Positions 10,406 through 19,050 of a DNA stretch of 64,000 nucleotides are shown here, piece after piece. Location of the stretch: assembly GCA_036946405.1 (NCBI GenBank), contig JAQIJC010000001.1, forward strand, positions 1,867,001 to 1,931,000, written 5' to 3'. The notes under the pieces were generated by a model that was given only the letters and a program-made list of their open reading frames with translations, did not search any database and had not been told where the DNA came from. The DNA comes from Sphingomonas phyllosphaerae. GTDB taxonomy: Bacteria; Pseudomonadota; Alphaproteobacteria; Sphingomonadales; Sphingomonadaceae. Position numbers and translations under genes: made by a program. Each line of letters opens with the position of its first letter. Within the stretch, counting starts at the first letter, position 1.

Positions 10406-10726
10406 ATGATCCAGCCGGAATGGGGCACGAAGCGTACGTGCCCGAAATGCGCGACGCGTTTCTACGACCTCCAGAAGGACGAGCCCGTCACCTGCATCAA
10501 CTGCGGTTATGCATGGCAGCCGGAGCCGATCCTGAAGTCCAAGCAGCCGCTGCCGTTCGAGGCCGCCAAGCCCGACAAGGAGAAGGTCGACTCCGATCTG
10601 GCCGGTGACGACGAGGATCTGGACACCGGTGAAGACGAGGAGCCCTCGCCCGACGACGAGGTCGATCTCGGCGGCGACGATGATCTGGGCGTCGAAACCA
10701 GCAACGAAGACGACGACAACAACTGA
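10406..10726 (+). CDS. TIGR02300 family protein (FYDLN zinc ribbon, acidic tail)
   Basis: 106 residues. The first 45 residues hold a zinc ribbon, CPKCATRFYDLQ ... CINCGYAWQP, two CxxC pairs 17 residues apart. The rest is very acidic with low complexity (runs of D and E through to the end). This architecture defines TIGR02300, a family restricted to alphaproteobacteria whose function is unknown. It is divergent from aroA (100 bases apart). A 12-bp hairpin with one wobble pair at 10739-10770 lies just after the stop. Confidence 0.9.
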   Translation: MIQPEWGTKRTCPKCATRFYDLQKDEPVTCINCGYAWQPEPILKSKQPLPFEAAKPDKEKVDSDLAGDDEDLDTGEDEEPSPDDEVDLGGDDDLGVETSNEDDDNN

Positions 10727-10810
10727 CCTTCCAAAAAGCTTGGCGAGCGGTGAAATTGCCGCTTGCCAAGCCGGCATCCCCCGGTTAGTGGGCTGCCTCC
10801 CGGACGGAAT

Positions 10811-10886
10811 GGGGCCGTAGCTCAGCTGGGAGAGCGTCGCAATGGCATTGCGAAGGTCAGGGGTTCGATCCCCCTCGGCTCCACCA
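10811..10886 (+). tRNA. tRNA-Ala (anticodon GGC)
   Basis: A 76-base cloverleaf with acceptor GGGGCCG / CGGCTCC, D arm GCTCAGCTGGGAGAGC, anticodon stem TCGCA / TGCGA with loop ATGGCAT (anticodon GGC), T arm AGGGGTTCGATCCCCCT and an encoded CCA. It reads GCC and GCU alanine codons. About 230 bases to the next gene show nothing else recognisable. Confidence 0.96.
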
Positions 10887-11120
10887 TTTCCGTCCTGACA
10901 GGCACGCGCGCCCGTCCAGGCGCATCTCATCTTATCCCCAGGGCGAAGCAGGGCGATCGATCGCCGGCTGCCCGTTCGGCGCGTCCGTCGCATCGGAGTC
11001 GGAGGACGGGGCGGGCTTTGCGATTGGGGCTGCCCTTTTACCTCTGCGCAACGATCCTTGGTCTATCGTTCACCACGCCGTTGAACGGTAGCTGCATCGT
11101 TCCCCGGTACCGGTCGCGTC

Positions 11121-12341
11121 ATGGGCGACTTCATGGACCGGGCATTGGGAACCACGACCCTGATCGGCAGGGCGCTGGCGCTGGCGGCTGCGATGACCGG
11201 CCTGCCGGTGGACGCGCAGCAGGCCGATAAGGAACCCCCCACGATTGTCGTCGCTGCCAAGCTGACCGCCGACGTCACCGGCGTCGCTGCGGGCGGCGTG
11301 GCGCGCGGTGCGCGTTATCTCGACAACCTCGACGTGGTGGCCGACGCCGATCTCGAGCGCATGACAGGCTGGAGGCGGAGCGCGGCGCATGTATCGTTGC
11401 TCAACAATTTCGGCGGTCGGCCCAACGATCTCGCCGGCTCGATCCAGGGGATCGACAACGTCGAGGTCGCGAAGACCCGCCTGAAGCTGTACGAGGCATG
11501 GGTGGAGAAGGGTGTGGGTGCGTATGTCACGCTCCGCACCGGGCTCTATGACGTCAACAGCGAATTCTACCAGAACGATGCGGCCGGGCTGCTGATCTCG
11601 CCGATGTTCGGCGTCGGTTCGGAGCTTGCGTCCACCGGCGTCAACGGCCCGGCGATCTTTCCGTCGACCGCGCTGGCGATGCGGTTCAGGGCGGCGACGC
11701 CGAGCGTCTATGCGGCGGTCGCGATCGTCAACGCGCGCGCGGGCACGATCGGCGACGAACACGGCATCGACGTATCCGGGCGTGACGGAGCGCTTCTGAT
11801 CGGTGAAGTGGGCTGGACCGGGCGCGGCAAGCTGGCGATCGGCGCATGGCATTACACGCGCGAGCAGCCGCGGATCATCCCGCCCGGCGTGACCCTTGCA
11901 GACCGGCGGCGCTATTCGGAGGGAGTCTACCTGCTTGCGGAGCGAGGGCTGATCGGCGTCGACGACGGGGGGAGGGGCCGTTACCTGGCCGCCTTCCTCC
12001 GGATCGGCGGCTCGGACGGAGTCACGACGCCGTTCGGTGGCGGGTGGCAAAGCGGTATGATGCTGAAGCGGCCGTTCGCTGCCCGTCCGAACGGCGTTTT
12101 GTCGCTGGGGATCGGCAGCGGCTTGTTGTCGGGCAATTATCGTCGCAGCACGCCGGTCGATCTGCCGCGCGCCGGTCCCGCCGAGACGATCGTGGAAGCG
12201 ACCTATCGCGACGACATTACCGCCAACGTCGCGATCCAGCCCGACATCCAGTACGTCATCCATCCGGCCGCCAATCCGCTGATCCGCAGCGCCCTCATTC
12301 TGGGCGTGCGACTGACCATCCGCGCTTCGAACGGTCGGTGA
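11121..12341 (+). CDS. Carbohydrate-selective porin, OprB family
   Basis: 406 residues, somewhat shorter than Pseudomonas OprB. A signal peptide is visible (GRALALAAAMTGLPVDAQQA). Family blocks include DNLDVVADADLERMTGW, NDLAGSIQGIDNVEV, KLYEAWVEKG and LRTGLYDVNSEF, then alternating beta-strand sequence to a C-terminus of VRLTIRASNGR. It should form an outer-membrane beta barrel for sugar uptake. The last residue is arginine rather than the usual aromatic residue of outer-membrane barrels. It stands alone, so its substrate cannot be inferred from neighbours. Confidence 0.88.
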   Translation: MGDFMDRALGTTTLIGRALALAAAMTGLPVDAQQADKEPPTIVVAAKLTADVTGVAAGGVARGARYLDNLDVVADADLERMTGWRRSAAHVSLLNNFGGRPNDLAGSIQGIDNVEVAKTRLKLYEAWVEKGVGAYVTLRTGLYDVNSEFYQNDAAGLLISPMFGVGSELASTGVNGPAIFPSTALAMRFRAATPSVYAAVAIVNARAGTIGDEHGIDVSGRDGALLIGEVGWTGRGKLAIGAWHYTREQPRIIPPGVTLADRRRYSEGVYLLAERGLIGVDDGGRGRYLAAFLRIGGSDGVTTPFGGGWQSGMMLKRPFAARPNGVLSLGIGSGLLSGNYRRSTPVDLPRAGPAETIVEATYRDDITANVAIQPDIQYVIHPAANPLIRSALILGVRLTIRASNGR

Positions 12342-12375
12342 CCGACGACGGCGGACAGGTCGATCGATCGAACAC

Positions 12376-12412
12376 GAAAAAAAGGCGGCCCCAGCGGGAC
12401 CGCCTTTCCTTC
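12376..12412. terminator. Bidirectional intrinsic terminator between the porin gene and rpsD
   Basis: AAAGGCGG (12381-12388) pairs with CCGCCTTT (12400-12407) around an 11-base loop. A-rich sequence precedes it and TTT plus T-rich sequence follows, so it can end transcripts from both convergent genes. Confidence 0.85.
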
Positions 12413-12451
12413 TGAACCTGTCGGCTGGCGGTGGCCAGCCGACCAAACCGA

Positions 12452-13066
12452 TCAGCGCGAGTAGAACTCGACGACCAGGTTCGGCTCCATCTTCACCGGA
12501 TAGGGCACTTCGTCGAGCGTCGGCACGCGGACCAGCGTCACCTTGGTGTTGCCGTCCTGCGCGACATAATCGGGCACTTCGCGCTCGGCGAGGTTCTGCG
12601 CTTCCATGACCAGCGCCATTTCCTGCGCCTTGCTGCCCAGCGAAATCTCGTCGTTGACCGAGCAGCGGCGCGACGCGACGTTGCACTTCACGCCGTTGAC
12701 GCGGATGTGGCCGTGGCTGACCAGCTGGCGCGCGGCCCAGATCGTCGGCGCGAACTTGGCGCGATAGACGATGGCGTCGAGGCGACGCTCGAGCAGACCG
12801 ATCAGGTTCTGCGAGGTGTCGCCCTTCATGCGCGACGCTTCGTCATAGGCGTGACGGAACTGCTTCTCGGTCACGTCGCCGTAATAGCCCTTCAGCTTCT
12901 GCTTGGCGCGCAGCTGGATGCCGAAGTCCGACACCTTGCCCTTGCGGCGCTGACCATGCTGGCCGGGGCCGTATTCGCGCTTGTTGACCGGGCTCTTCGG
13001 ACGGCCCCAGATGTTCTCGCCGAGACGACGGTCGAGCTTGTACTTGGCGCTATGGCGCTTCGACAT
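12452..13066 (-). CDS. rpsD: 30S ribosomal protein S4
   Basis: 204 residues, the normal length. S4 nucleates 30S assembly by binding the 5' domain of 16S r[23 protein letters not shown] is the alphaproteobacterial N-terminus; the S4 RNA-binding domain ([28 protein letters not shown]) spans residues about 95-155. It is a single-gene unit here, away from the alpha operon. The 180 bases upstream to the chorismate mutase gene should contain its promoter. Confidence 0.97.
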   Translation of the reverse strand: MSKRHSAKYKLDRRLGENIWGRPKSPVNKREYGPGQHGQRRKGKVSDFGIQLRAKQKLKGYYGDVTEKQFRHAYDEASRMKGDTSQNLIGLLERRLDAIVYRAKFAPTIWAARQLVSHGHIRVNGVKCNVASRRCSVNDEISLGSKAQEMALVMEAQNLAEREVPDYVAQDGNTKVTLVRVPTLDEVPYPVKMEPNLVVEFYSR

Positions 13067-13247
13067 GAAATAACCTTTTGCAATAAGCGAACAACGTAGG
13101 TCCCGGTCTCGCGCCGCATCCCGTGAACGAGATGCAGGCCCGCCGCTTCACCGGGATGCGGGGGCGATTGCGAAGCGGCGCGCCTAGCCGGGCAGGGCGC
13201 GCAAGTCAAGCTGGACAGACGCTTCGCCGGTCGCCAAGCAGCGCGGC

Positions 13248-13550
13248 ATGAGCGAGATCCTGCCCGGCCAGCATTGCACCACCATGAGCGAGGTCCGCGC
13301 CGGCGTCGACGCGCTCGACCGCGAACTGGTCGCGCTGCTGCGGCGCCGCTTCGACTATATGGATGCCGCCGCGCGGATCAAGCCGACGCGGAGTGCGGTG
13401 CGGGACGAAGCGCGCAAGGCACAGGTGATCGCGCAGGCGCGCGACGAGGCGGAGCGGCGCGGCTTGCCCGCCGATGCGGTCGCGGCGATGTGGGAGACGC
13501 TGGTCGAGGCGTCGATCGCCTATGAACTGGCGGCGTTCGACGCGCGGTAG
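13248..13550 (+). CDS. Chorismate mutase, AroQ class
   Basis: 100 residues, all helical in type. The pattern MSEVRAGVDALDRELVALLR ... R (residues 13-35) and AARIKPTRSAVRDEARKAQV (near 45) match AroQ-gamma/PchB-like stand-alone mutases; conserved active-site arginine and lysine positions are present. It converts chorismate to prephenate for Phe/Tyr synthesis. The longer start at 13248 is kept because the prefix LPGQHCTTM is typical of sphingomonad versions; ATG 13284 is an alternative. It lies divergent from rpsD. Confidence 0.88.
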   Translation: MSEILPGQHCTTMSEVRAGVDALDRELVALLRRRFDYMDAAARIKPTRSAVRDEARKAQVIAQARDEAERRGLPADAVAAMWETLVEASIAYELAAFDAR

Positions 13551-13579
13551 CGATCCGGCATAGACCGCGAGCCGTCGCC

Positions 13580-14320
13580 TTACACCTTGGCGGCGTAGAT
13601 CATCCGCCCCGGCCCCAGCCGCTCGAACACTTCGGTCAGCTCATTCTCGCCGACCGCGAAGCAGCCCTGACTGCGTCCCAGCATCCCGCGCTCGCGGATC
13701 ATGTCGGGGTTGGCATACCAGGCGGCGTGAACGACGATCGCGCGGTCCAGCGCATTGTTGTTGGTCGCATCCAGCCCGAGCAGCCGCTGCGACCTTCCGT
13801 GCTTGCCGACGTAATAATCGGCGGTCGCGAACGCGCCCTCGCACGACGCGTTCGACCCGTTCTGGTTCGAGAAGCGCTGCAGATAGCCCGTGTGCGCCGG
13901 GTCCGATCCACTGCCGTGCGCGACCAGCTTCGAAACGGTGTGCCCATCCTCGAGATTGATGAGGTGGAAGCGCGGTGCGCTCGATCCTGCCGAGAAGTCC
14001 GCCACCGCGATCCGGTCGCGCTTGGCGATTCGGCTGCCGTGCCGCTCGAGCGCGGCGAGCGCGCGCTTGAGCAGCTGCGGGTTGACGCCCGGCGCCTCGA
14101 TCGCCGGCGGCACCGATGCGCTGGCGACCGCAGGTTGCGACACCGGCGTGGCCGACGGATGGAAGAAGTCGTCCGGGATCAGCGACTCCGGCGTACCACG
14201 GCGCGCGCGGTCGCGCATTCCGGCCGACACCGCACCCGGGATCATCAAGGCGCCGACGAACAATCCGCCGGTCTTCAGCAAAGCACGGCGTGACGACACC
14301 GTATCCTGCGACTGCATCAT
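13580..14320 (-). CDS. Murein L,D-transpeptidase catalytic-domain family protein (YkuD_2)
   Basis: 246 residues. SSRRALLKTGGLFVGALM near the N-terminus is a twin-arginine-type signal, so it is probably exported folded. The C-terminal part holds the YkuD_2 pattern: LINLEDGHTVSKLVAHGSGSD near residue 120, then NNALDRAIVVHAAWY and GRSQGCFAVGE, whose histidine and cysteine would be catalytic. Such enzymes are expected to form 3-3 peptidoglycan cross-links or attach ligands to the wall. Two adjacent ATGs (14320 and 14317) are possible starts. It is divergent from a second, unrelated L,D-transpeptidase. Confidence 0.88.
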   Translation of the reverse strand: MMQSQDTVSSRRALLKTGGLFVGALMIPGAVSAGMRDRARRGTPESLIPDDFFHPSATPVSQPAVASASVPPAIEAPGVNPQLLKRALAALERHGSRIAKRDRIAVADFSAGSSAPRFHLINLEDGHTVSKLVAHGSGSDPAHTGYLQRFSNQNGSNASCEGAFATADYYVGKHGRSQRLLGLDATNNNALDRAIVVHAAWYANPDMIRERGMLGRSQGCFAVGENELTEVFERLGPGRMIYAAKV

Positions 14321-14532
14321 GAGTAACGTAAATCCCCGCTCCAATGCCCGTGATGTAGCATGGAACAGCTTAATTATCGTCAACGTTAACTGCTGTTTGC
14401 GCCTGATCCGGGCGCATTTGCCGCAGATGATGAACGCTTCGTCGCCCGGCACCGAAACGGTCGCGGCGCGTTGACTGATCGATGTGCGCCGGACGGGCCG
14501 GCCATCGCAAGGAACGTCAGAAGGCCATCGTC

Positions 14533-15108
14533 ATGCGTCGAATCGCTCCTTTCCTGTTCGCGGCCGTGCTGATGAGCGGCGTCGCTTCCCCGGTCGCGGC
14601 CAACGGATCGGAGGCGCTGGCGATCACCGAGGCCGCGGCGACGCTGCCCCCAAATCGCTTCGTCTGGACCCCGGCGGCGGACGGTGCGGGACGCGTCAGC
14701 GTGTTGATCTCGATCCCCGATCAGCGCGCCTATGTGTTCCGCGGACAGCAACTGGTCGCCGCGTCATCGGTGTCGACCGGCTCGGACGATCGCCCGACCC
14801 CGACAGGCACCTTCACGATCCTTCAGAAGAAGGCGCAGCACCGCTCGAACCTCTACGATGACGCGCCGATGCCGTTCATGCAGCGGCTGACATGGGATGG
14901 CGTCGCGCTCCATGCCGGGCGCAACCCCGGCTTCCCGGCCTCGCACGGCTGCATCCGGCTGCCGACCGCCTTCGCCAGGAAGCTGTTCGGCGCGACGCAG
15001 CTCGGCGCGACCGTCGAGGTCACCGACGAGGCCTATGTCGCTGGCGCGTTCCTTCCCAGCGGCGATGCGGAGGATACCGCCCGCGCCAACGATTACGCGA
15101 GCCGATGA
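14533..15108 (+). CDS. L,D-transpeptidase (YkuD domain)
   Basis: 191 residues. A classical Sec signal peptide (MRRIAPFLFAAVLMSGVASP) precedes a YkuD domain starting at VSVLISIPDQRAYVFRGQ. The catalytic motif is ALHAGRNPGFPASHGCIRLP, with histidine and cysteine in SHGCIR. The enzyme should act in the periplasm on peptidoglycan stems. The start at 14533 follows AGAAGG at a suitable distance; the frame continues upstream without similarity. Its stop is convergent with the TSUP permease gene, four bases away. Confidence 0.92.
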   Translation: MRRIAPFLFAAVLMSGVASPVAANGSEALAITEAAATLPPNRFVWTPAADGAGRVSVLISIPDQRAYVFRGQQLVAASSVSTGSDDRPTPTGTFTILQKKAQHRSNLYDDAPMPFMQRLTWDGVALHAGRNPGFPASHGCIRLPTAFARKLFGATQLGATVEVTDEAYVAGAFLPSGDAEDTARANDYASR

Positions 15109-15112
15109 CGTG

Positions 15113-15892
15113 TCACCGACCCAGCCACATCCATAGTGGATTGGCCGGGTCGGACAGAAGCTTGATGGTTAGTGCGATCGACATCGCGACCAGCAGCAGC
15201 CGCACGCCCTTGCCGCCGAAGCGCAATGCCGCCCACGCACCACATTGATTGCCCGCGACGTTCGCCGCCGCCATCGCGCCGCCGAGCAGCCACAGCACCT
15301 TTCCGCCCGCGATCATCGCGGTAAGCGCGGCGAGGTTCGTCGCCAGATTGAGAAACTTGGTATTGGCGATCGCGCGCACCAAGCCGAGCCCGCCGAGCGC
15401 GACCAGCGCGGTGGTGAGGAACGATCCGGTCCCCGGCCCGAAGAAGCCGTCGTAGAAGCCGAGCAGCGTCGTCACGCCGGTCAGCCCGGCCTGCCCGAGC
15501 CGCGCGTGGCGGTCGGCCTCGCTCATCGGCGGGGCCAGCAGGAAATAGAGCGCCATCGCGATGAGCAGCACCGGCACGAGAGCGGCGAGGAAACGCGGAT
15601 CGACATGCTGCACCGCTATTGCGCCCGCAACCGACCCGGCAAAGGCGCCCGCCGCGGGTAAGGCGAAGCGGCGCAGGTCGACATGGCCGGCGCGCCAGAA
15701 CGTGAGGAACGCCGATCCGGTGCCGACCGCGCTCTGCAACTTGTTGGTCGCCAGCGCCGCGACCGGCGGCACGCCGGCCGCGAGCAGCGCCGGGATCGTC
15801 AGCAACCCGCCACCGCCCGCCAGCGCATCGATCGCCCCGGCGACGAACGCGACGAGGACAAGGAAGGCGAAGATGTCAGGGGCGAGAGGCAT
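15113..15892 (-). CDS. TSUP family sulfite exporter/permease (TauE/SafE)
   Basis: 259 residues with about seven or eight hydrophobic segments. The two homologous halves show the family signatures: GAIDALAGGGGLLTIPALL (residues about 20-38) and GFYDGFFGPGTGSFL (near 145), each followed by ATNKLQ and NTKFLN. TSUP proteins move sulfite, taurine-derived or other organosulfur anions; the substrate cannot be told here. It lies back to back with the sirtuin gene. Confidence 0.9.
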   Translation of the reverse strand: MPLAPDIFAFLVLVAFVAGAIDALAGGGGLLTIPALLAAGVPPVAALATNKLQSAVGTGSAFLTFWRAGHVDLRRFALPAAGAFAGSVAGAIAVQHVDPRFLAALVPVLLIAMALYFLLAPPMSEADRHARLGQAGLTGVTTLLGFYDGFFGPGTGSFLTTALVALGGLGLVRAIANTKFLNLATNLAALTAMIAGGKVLWLLGGAMAAANVAGNQCGAWAALRFGGKGVRLLLVAMSIALTIKLLSDPANPLWMWLGR

Positions 15893-15947
15893 GACGTCGC
15901 GACCTATGCGGCTTTGCGGCGGACCGCCAGCCGGCTAGGTTGGCAGG

Positions 15948-16670
15948 ATGCGCAACATCGTCATCCTTACCGGCGCGGGCGTTTCCGCGGAGAGCGGCAT
16001 CGCCACCTTTCGCGGTCCCGGCGGGCTGTGGGAGGGCCACCGCGTCGAGGATGTGTGCACGCCCGAGGCGCTGGCGCACGATCCGGCGCTGGTGCACCGA
16101 TTTTACGACCTGCGCCGCGCCGCGCTTGCGTCAGTTTCGCCCAACCCAGCGCATCATGCGCTGGCGCGGCTCGATCGCGAATGGGGCGGGGAGCTGTTGA
16201 TCGTCACGCAGAACGTCGATGACCTGCACGAACGGGCAGGGGCGCGGCGGTTGCTGCACATGCATGGCGAGTTGCGCTCGGCGTTATGCGCTTCGTGCGG
16301 CGCACGGCGGCCGTGGAGCGAGGTACTGCCGCCGGGAAGCGTCTGCCCCGCTTGTCATGCACCGGCGCTACGACCCGACATCGTCTTCTTCGGCGAAATG
16401 CCGTACCAGATGGAACGGATCGACGACGCATTGTCGCGCGCCGATCTGTTCGTCTCGATCGGCACCTCGGGGGCGGTCTATCCGGCCGCCGGCTTCGTGC
16501 AGCTGGCGCGACACCATGGCGCGGCGACGCTGGAGCTGAACCTCGATCCGTCGGAGGGCAGCGCGTGGTTCGACGAAACGCGGCTCGGCCCGGCCGGCAC
16601 GCTGGTGCCGGCGTGGGTGGACGAAGTTCTTGGAAGTCCCTCGCCCCAGAGTGCAATCCCTTCAAGCTGA
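15948..16670 (+). CDS. cobB: NAD-dependent protein deacylase (sirtuin)
   Basis: 240 residues. Sirtuins remove acyl groups from lysine using NAD. LTGAGVSAESGIATFRG is the NAD-binding start; VTQNVDDLHERAGA is the QNxD block, and HMHGEL holds the catalytic histidine. A zinc ribbon CASCGARRPW ... CPACHAPALRPDIVFFGE follows. The residues YDLRR near 58 (Y and R spaced as in Y-x-x-R) match class III, SIRT5-type desuccinylases. The gene ends three bases before a palindromic repeat. Confidence 0.94.
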   Translation: MRNIVILTGAGVSAESGIATFRGPGGLWEGHRVEDVCTPEALAHDPALVHRFYDLRRAALASVSPNPAHHALARLDREWGGELLIVTQNVDDLHERAGARRLLHMHGELRSALCASCGARRPWSEVLPPGSVCPACHAPALRPDIVFFGEMPYQMERIDDALSRADLFVSIGTSGAVYPAAGFVQLARHHGAATLELNLDPSEGSAWFDETRLGPAGTLVPAWVDEVLGSPSPQSAIPSS

Positions 16671-16672
16671 AG

Positions 16673-16779
16673 CGTCACCCCGGCGAAGGCCGGGGCCCAG
16701 TTGGGGGACGCTCATGGTGTAGGTCGCGCCATATTTCGTCGGCCTTCCCGACTGGGCTCCGGCCTTCGCCGGGGTGACG
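16673..16779. repeat. Paired-hairpin intergenic repeat, family B copy 1
   Basis: An imperfect inverted repeat: the left arm CACCCCGGCGAAGGCCGGGG plus CCCAGTTGGG is mirrored by CCCGACTGGGCTCCGG and CCTTCGCCGGGGTG on the right. Each arm is itself a hairpin (CCCCGGC-GAAG-GCCGGGG). A second copy lies at 31191. The stretch to 16854 contains nothing else recognisable. Confidence 0.85.
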
Positions 16780-16854
16780 ATGGGAAACGGTTCAGGGGGG
16801 CAACTCTAACGTCCCTACCGCCCGCCGGAGCAACGGGAGACCGCCTCCGGCCCG

Positions 16855-17943
16855 TTACTTCGCCGAACCGCGCCCGCGCCGCTCGCCACGGCGTTCCTTG
16901 CGCACCGTCTTGGCATGGGCCCGCGCGCGCGCCTTCTTTTCCTCGCGCGTCGGGGGCAGCTTCACGTCCAGCGGCATCATGTCGCCGGCCATGACCTCGA
17001 ACCCGAGGCTGGCGAGGCTTTCGCTGAAGTGCGTGGGCAACTCCGCGGTGACGTCGATCTCGCCGCCATCGGGATGGTCGACGCGGATGCGGCGCGCGTG
17101 GAGATGCATCTTGCGGCTAATATTGCCGGTCAGAAACGCGGCGGGACCACCATATTTGCCGTCGCCGACGATCGGGTGCCCGATCGCTGCCATGTGGACG
17201 CGCAACTGGTGCGTGCGCCCGGTGAACGGTTGCAGCTCCACCCAGCAGGCGCGGTTGCCGGCGCGTTCGATGACGCGATAGCGGGTGCGCGCCGGCTGGC
17301 CGTTCTCCTCGTCGACGTGCATCTTCTCGCCGCCGGTGCCGGGTTGCTTGGCGATCGGCAGCTCGATCATCCCGTCGTCGATCGACGGCACGTCGACCAC
17401 CAGCGCCCAATAGACCTTCTTGGCGGTGCGGCTGGAGAAGCTCTTGGCGAACGCCGCCGCCGCGCGCGCGCTGCGCGCCACCAGCAGCGCGCCCGACGTG
17501 TCCTTGTCGAGCCGGTGGACCAGCTTCGGCCGCCCCTCCGCCTCATATTGCAACGCGTCGAGCAGTCCGTCGACATGCTGGACGGTCTTGGTGCCGCCCT
17601 GCGTTGCGAGGCCCGGCGGTTTGTTGAGCACCAGCGCGGCGGGGTCCTTGTGGATCACCAGCTCGCGTGCGAACGCGGCCTCGTCGTCGCTCAGCGGTGG
17701 ACGCTCGCGCTTCGGCCGGTCTTCGGCGCGCTCGGGTTCGGCTGGGGGCACGCGCAACACCTGCCCGGCCTGAATACGGTCGCCGGGGCCGACGCGGGCA
17801 CCGTCGACGCGCAGCTGCCCGGTGCGCGCCCATTTCGCGACGGTGGTAAAGCTGGTGTCGGGCAGATGCCGTTTGAACCAGCGATCGACACGGATCCCGT
17901 CGTCGTCATAGCCGACGGTGAACTGGCGGACCGCATCGCTCAT
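16855..17943 (-). CDS. RluA-family 23S rRNA pseudouridine synthase (RluC/RluD-like)
   Basis: 362 residues. An N-terminal S4 domain (VDRWFKRHLPDTSFTTVAKW) is followed by the synthase domain. HRLDKDTSGALLVARSARAA (near residue 145) contains the catalytic aspartate, and ELQPFTGRTHQLRVHMAAIG and HPIVGDGKYGG are the next conserved blocks. The enzyme isomerises uridines in 23S rRNA; the exact site (RluC or RluD type) cannot be assigned. The C-terminus is a basic tail (KKARARAHAKTVRKERRG). ATG at 17943 overlaps the crcB stop by four bases, so the pair is coupled. Confidence 0.92.
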   Translation of the reverse strand: MSDAVRQFTVGYDDDGIRVDRWFKRHLPDTSFTTVAKWARTGQLRVDGARVGPGDRIQAGQVLRVPPAEPERAEDRPKRERPPLSDDEAAFARELVIHKDPAALVLNKPPGLATQGGTKTVQHVDGLLDALQYEAEGRPKLVHRLDKDTSGALLVARSARAAAAFAKSFSSRTAKKVYWALVVDVPSIDDGMIELPIAKQPGTGGEKMHVDEENGQPARTRYRVIERAGNRACWVELQPFTGRTHQLRVHMAAIGHPIVGDGKYGGPAAFLTGNISRKMHLHARRIRVDHPDGGEIDVTAELPTHFSESLASLGFEVMAGDMMPLDVKLPPTREEKKARARAHAKTVRKERRGERRGRGSAK

Positions 17944-18320
17944 GCCGGCACCCGGGCGAGCGCGAGCCCCGCGAACAGCGCGACGATCGCGCCGGTCACC
18001 GACAATAGCACGTAGCCGAGCGCCGCGACCAGCGCGCCGCGCTCGATCATGCCGACGACGTCGAGCGCGAACGACGAGAAGGTGGTGTAGCCGCCAAGCA
18101 CGCCGACGCCGAGCAGCAGCCGCCACGTCTCGCCGCTCGCGCTCGCCGAGCGCGCCAGCACGCCGACCAGCAGCCCCATTAACAGGCCACCGACGAGATT
18201 GACGGTGAGCGTGCCCCACGGCCAGCCGGTCCCGAGCGCCTGCGCCATCGCGCGCCCGGTCAAATGGCGTGCGCCGGCGCCGACCGCGCCACCCGCCATG
18301 ACAAGAAAGAGGGAGTTCAT
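17940..18320 (-). CDS. crcB: Fluoride ion transporter CrcB (Fluc)
   Basis: 126 residues with four hydrophobic segments. GGAVGAGARHLTGR near the start, PWGTLTVNLVGGLLMGLLVG (with the conserved asparagine) and GVLGGYTTFSSFALDV (phenylalanine/threonine pore motif, near residue 75) are Fluc signatures. It exports fluoride as a dual-topology dimer. No fluoride riboswitch is recognisable in the 36 bases to the next gene upstream. It is coupled to the pseudouridine synthase gene. Confidence 0.95.
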   Translation of the reverse strand: MNSLFLVMAGGAVGAGARHLTGRAMAQALGTGWPWGTLTVNLVGGLLMGLLVGVLARSASASGETWRLLLGVGVLGGYTTFSSFALDVVGMIERGALVAALGYVLLSVTGAIVALFAGLALARVPA

Positions 18321-18356
18321 CGCCGCGCCCTATCGCGTTTCGACGCGCAAGGGAAA

Positions 18357-18686
18357 TCAGCCGTGCGCGCTGTTCGAGAACAGGTTCATCACCAGCACGC
18401 CCGCGACGATCAGCGCCATCCCGGCGATCGCCGCCGCGTCGAGCCGCTGCCCGTGCCACAGCCACGCCACCGTCGTGACCAGCACGATTCCGACTCCGGA
18501 CCAGATCGCATAAGTGACTCCGGTTGGCATCGTCCGCAGCGTCAGCGACAGGCAATAGAAGGCGATCGCATAGCCTGCCACCGTCACCAGCGTCGGCCAC
18601 GGTCGCGTGAATCCGTCCGACTGTTTCAGGGCGGAGGTAGCGGTGACCTCGGCGACGATCGCGATCAGCAGGAACAGATAGGCCAT
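18357..18686 (-). CDS. Small multidrug resistance (SMR) family transporter
   Basis: 109 residues with four transmembrane helices. [21 protein letters not shown] holds the membrane glutamate of EmrE-type transporters in its AEV context, and [17 protein letters not shown] matches helix 3. It would exchange protons for cationic drugs; EmrE-like is more likely than guanidinium-specific Gdx because of [11 protein letters not shown] at 18686 begins the conserved part; upstream in-frame sequence has no similarity. Confidence 0.92.
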   Translation of the reverse strand: MAYLFLLIAIVAEVTATSALKQSDGFTRPWPTLVTVAGYAIAFYCLSLTLRTMPTGVTYAIWSGVGIVLVTTVAWLWHGQRLDAAAIAGMALIVAGVLVMNLFSNSAHG

Positions 18687-18778
18687 ATCATGCCTTGTCG
18701 CGCGTTCGTACACGCCTGACGAGCGGTCACGTGTGTCTTGGTCTTGCAAGACACCGGGCGAGGGGCCATGTTCGGCTC

Positions 18779-19000
18779 ATGCTCAACCTGTTCTCGATCG
18801 TCATCGGCCTGGTCGCGCTCCTGCTCGGGATCGTGCCGTTCCTGCCGTTCTTCGCCTGGGGCTATTGGTTCGTGATCCCGATCGCGGTGGTCGGCGCCGC
18901 CATTGGCGCGCTGTCCTCACGCAACGGCGGGCGCAACCTCAATCTCGTGCTGATCCTGATCTTCGGCCTGCGCCTGATGCTGGGCGGCGGATTGATCTGA
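18779..19000 (+). CDS. Small membrane protein of unknown function
   Basis: 73 residues and almost wholly hydrophobic: two or three transmembrane segments (LFSIVIGLVALLLGIVPFLP, WFVIPIAVVGAAIGALS and NLVLILIFGLRLMLGGG). The ATG at 18779 is preferred because hydrophobic coding sequence begins there. It is divergent from the SMR gene (about 90 bases). No function can be assigned. Confidence 0.7.
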   Translation: MLNLFSIVIGLVALLLGIVPFLPFFAWGYWFVIPIAVVGAAIGALSSRNGGRNLNLVLILIFGLRLMLGGGLI

Positions 19001-19050
19001 CCGACGCAAGAGGATGAGGCGCCCGGCTATCGAAGCCGGGCGCCCGTGGA

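Noticed and set aside
10739..10770. Terminator after the TIGR02300 gene
   Set aside because: The 12-bp hairpin is clear but is followed by GC-rich sequence, not T residues, on the plus strand, so it was not called a terminator.
18321..18356. Fluoride riboswitch for crcB
   Set aside because: Only 36 bases separate crcB from the SMR gene and none of the conserved riboswitch sequence is visible.
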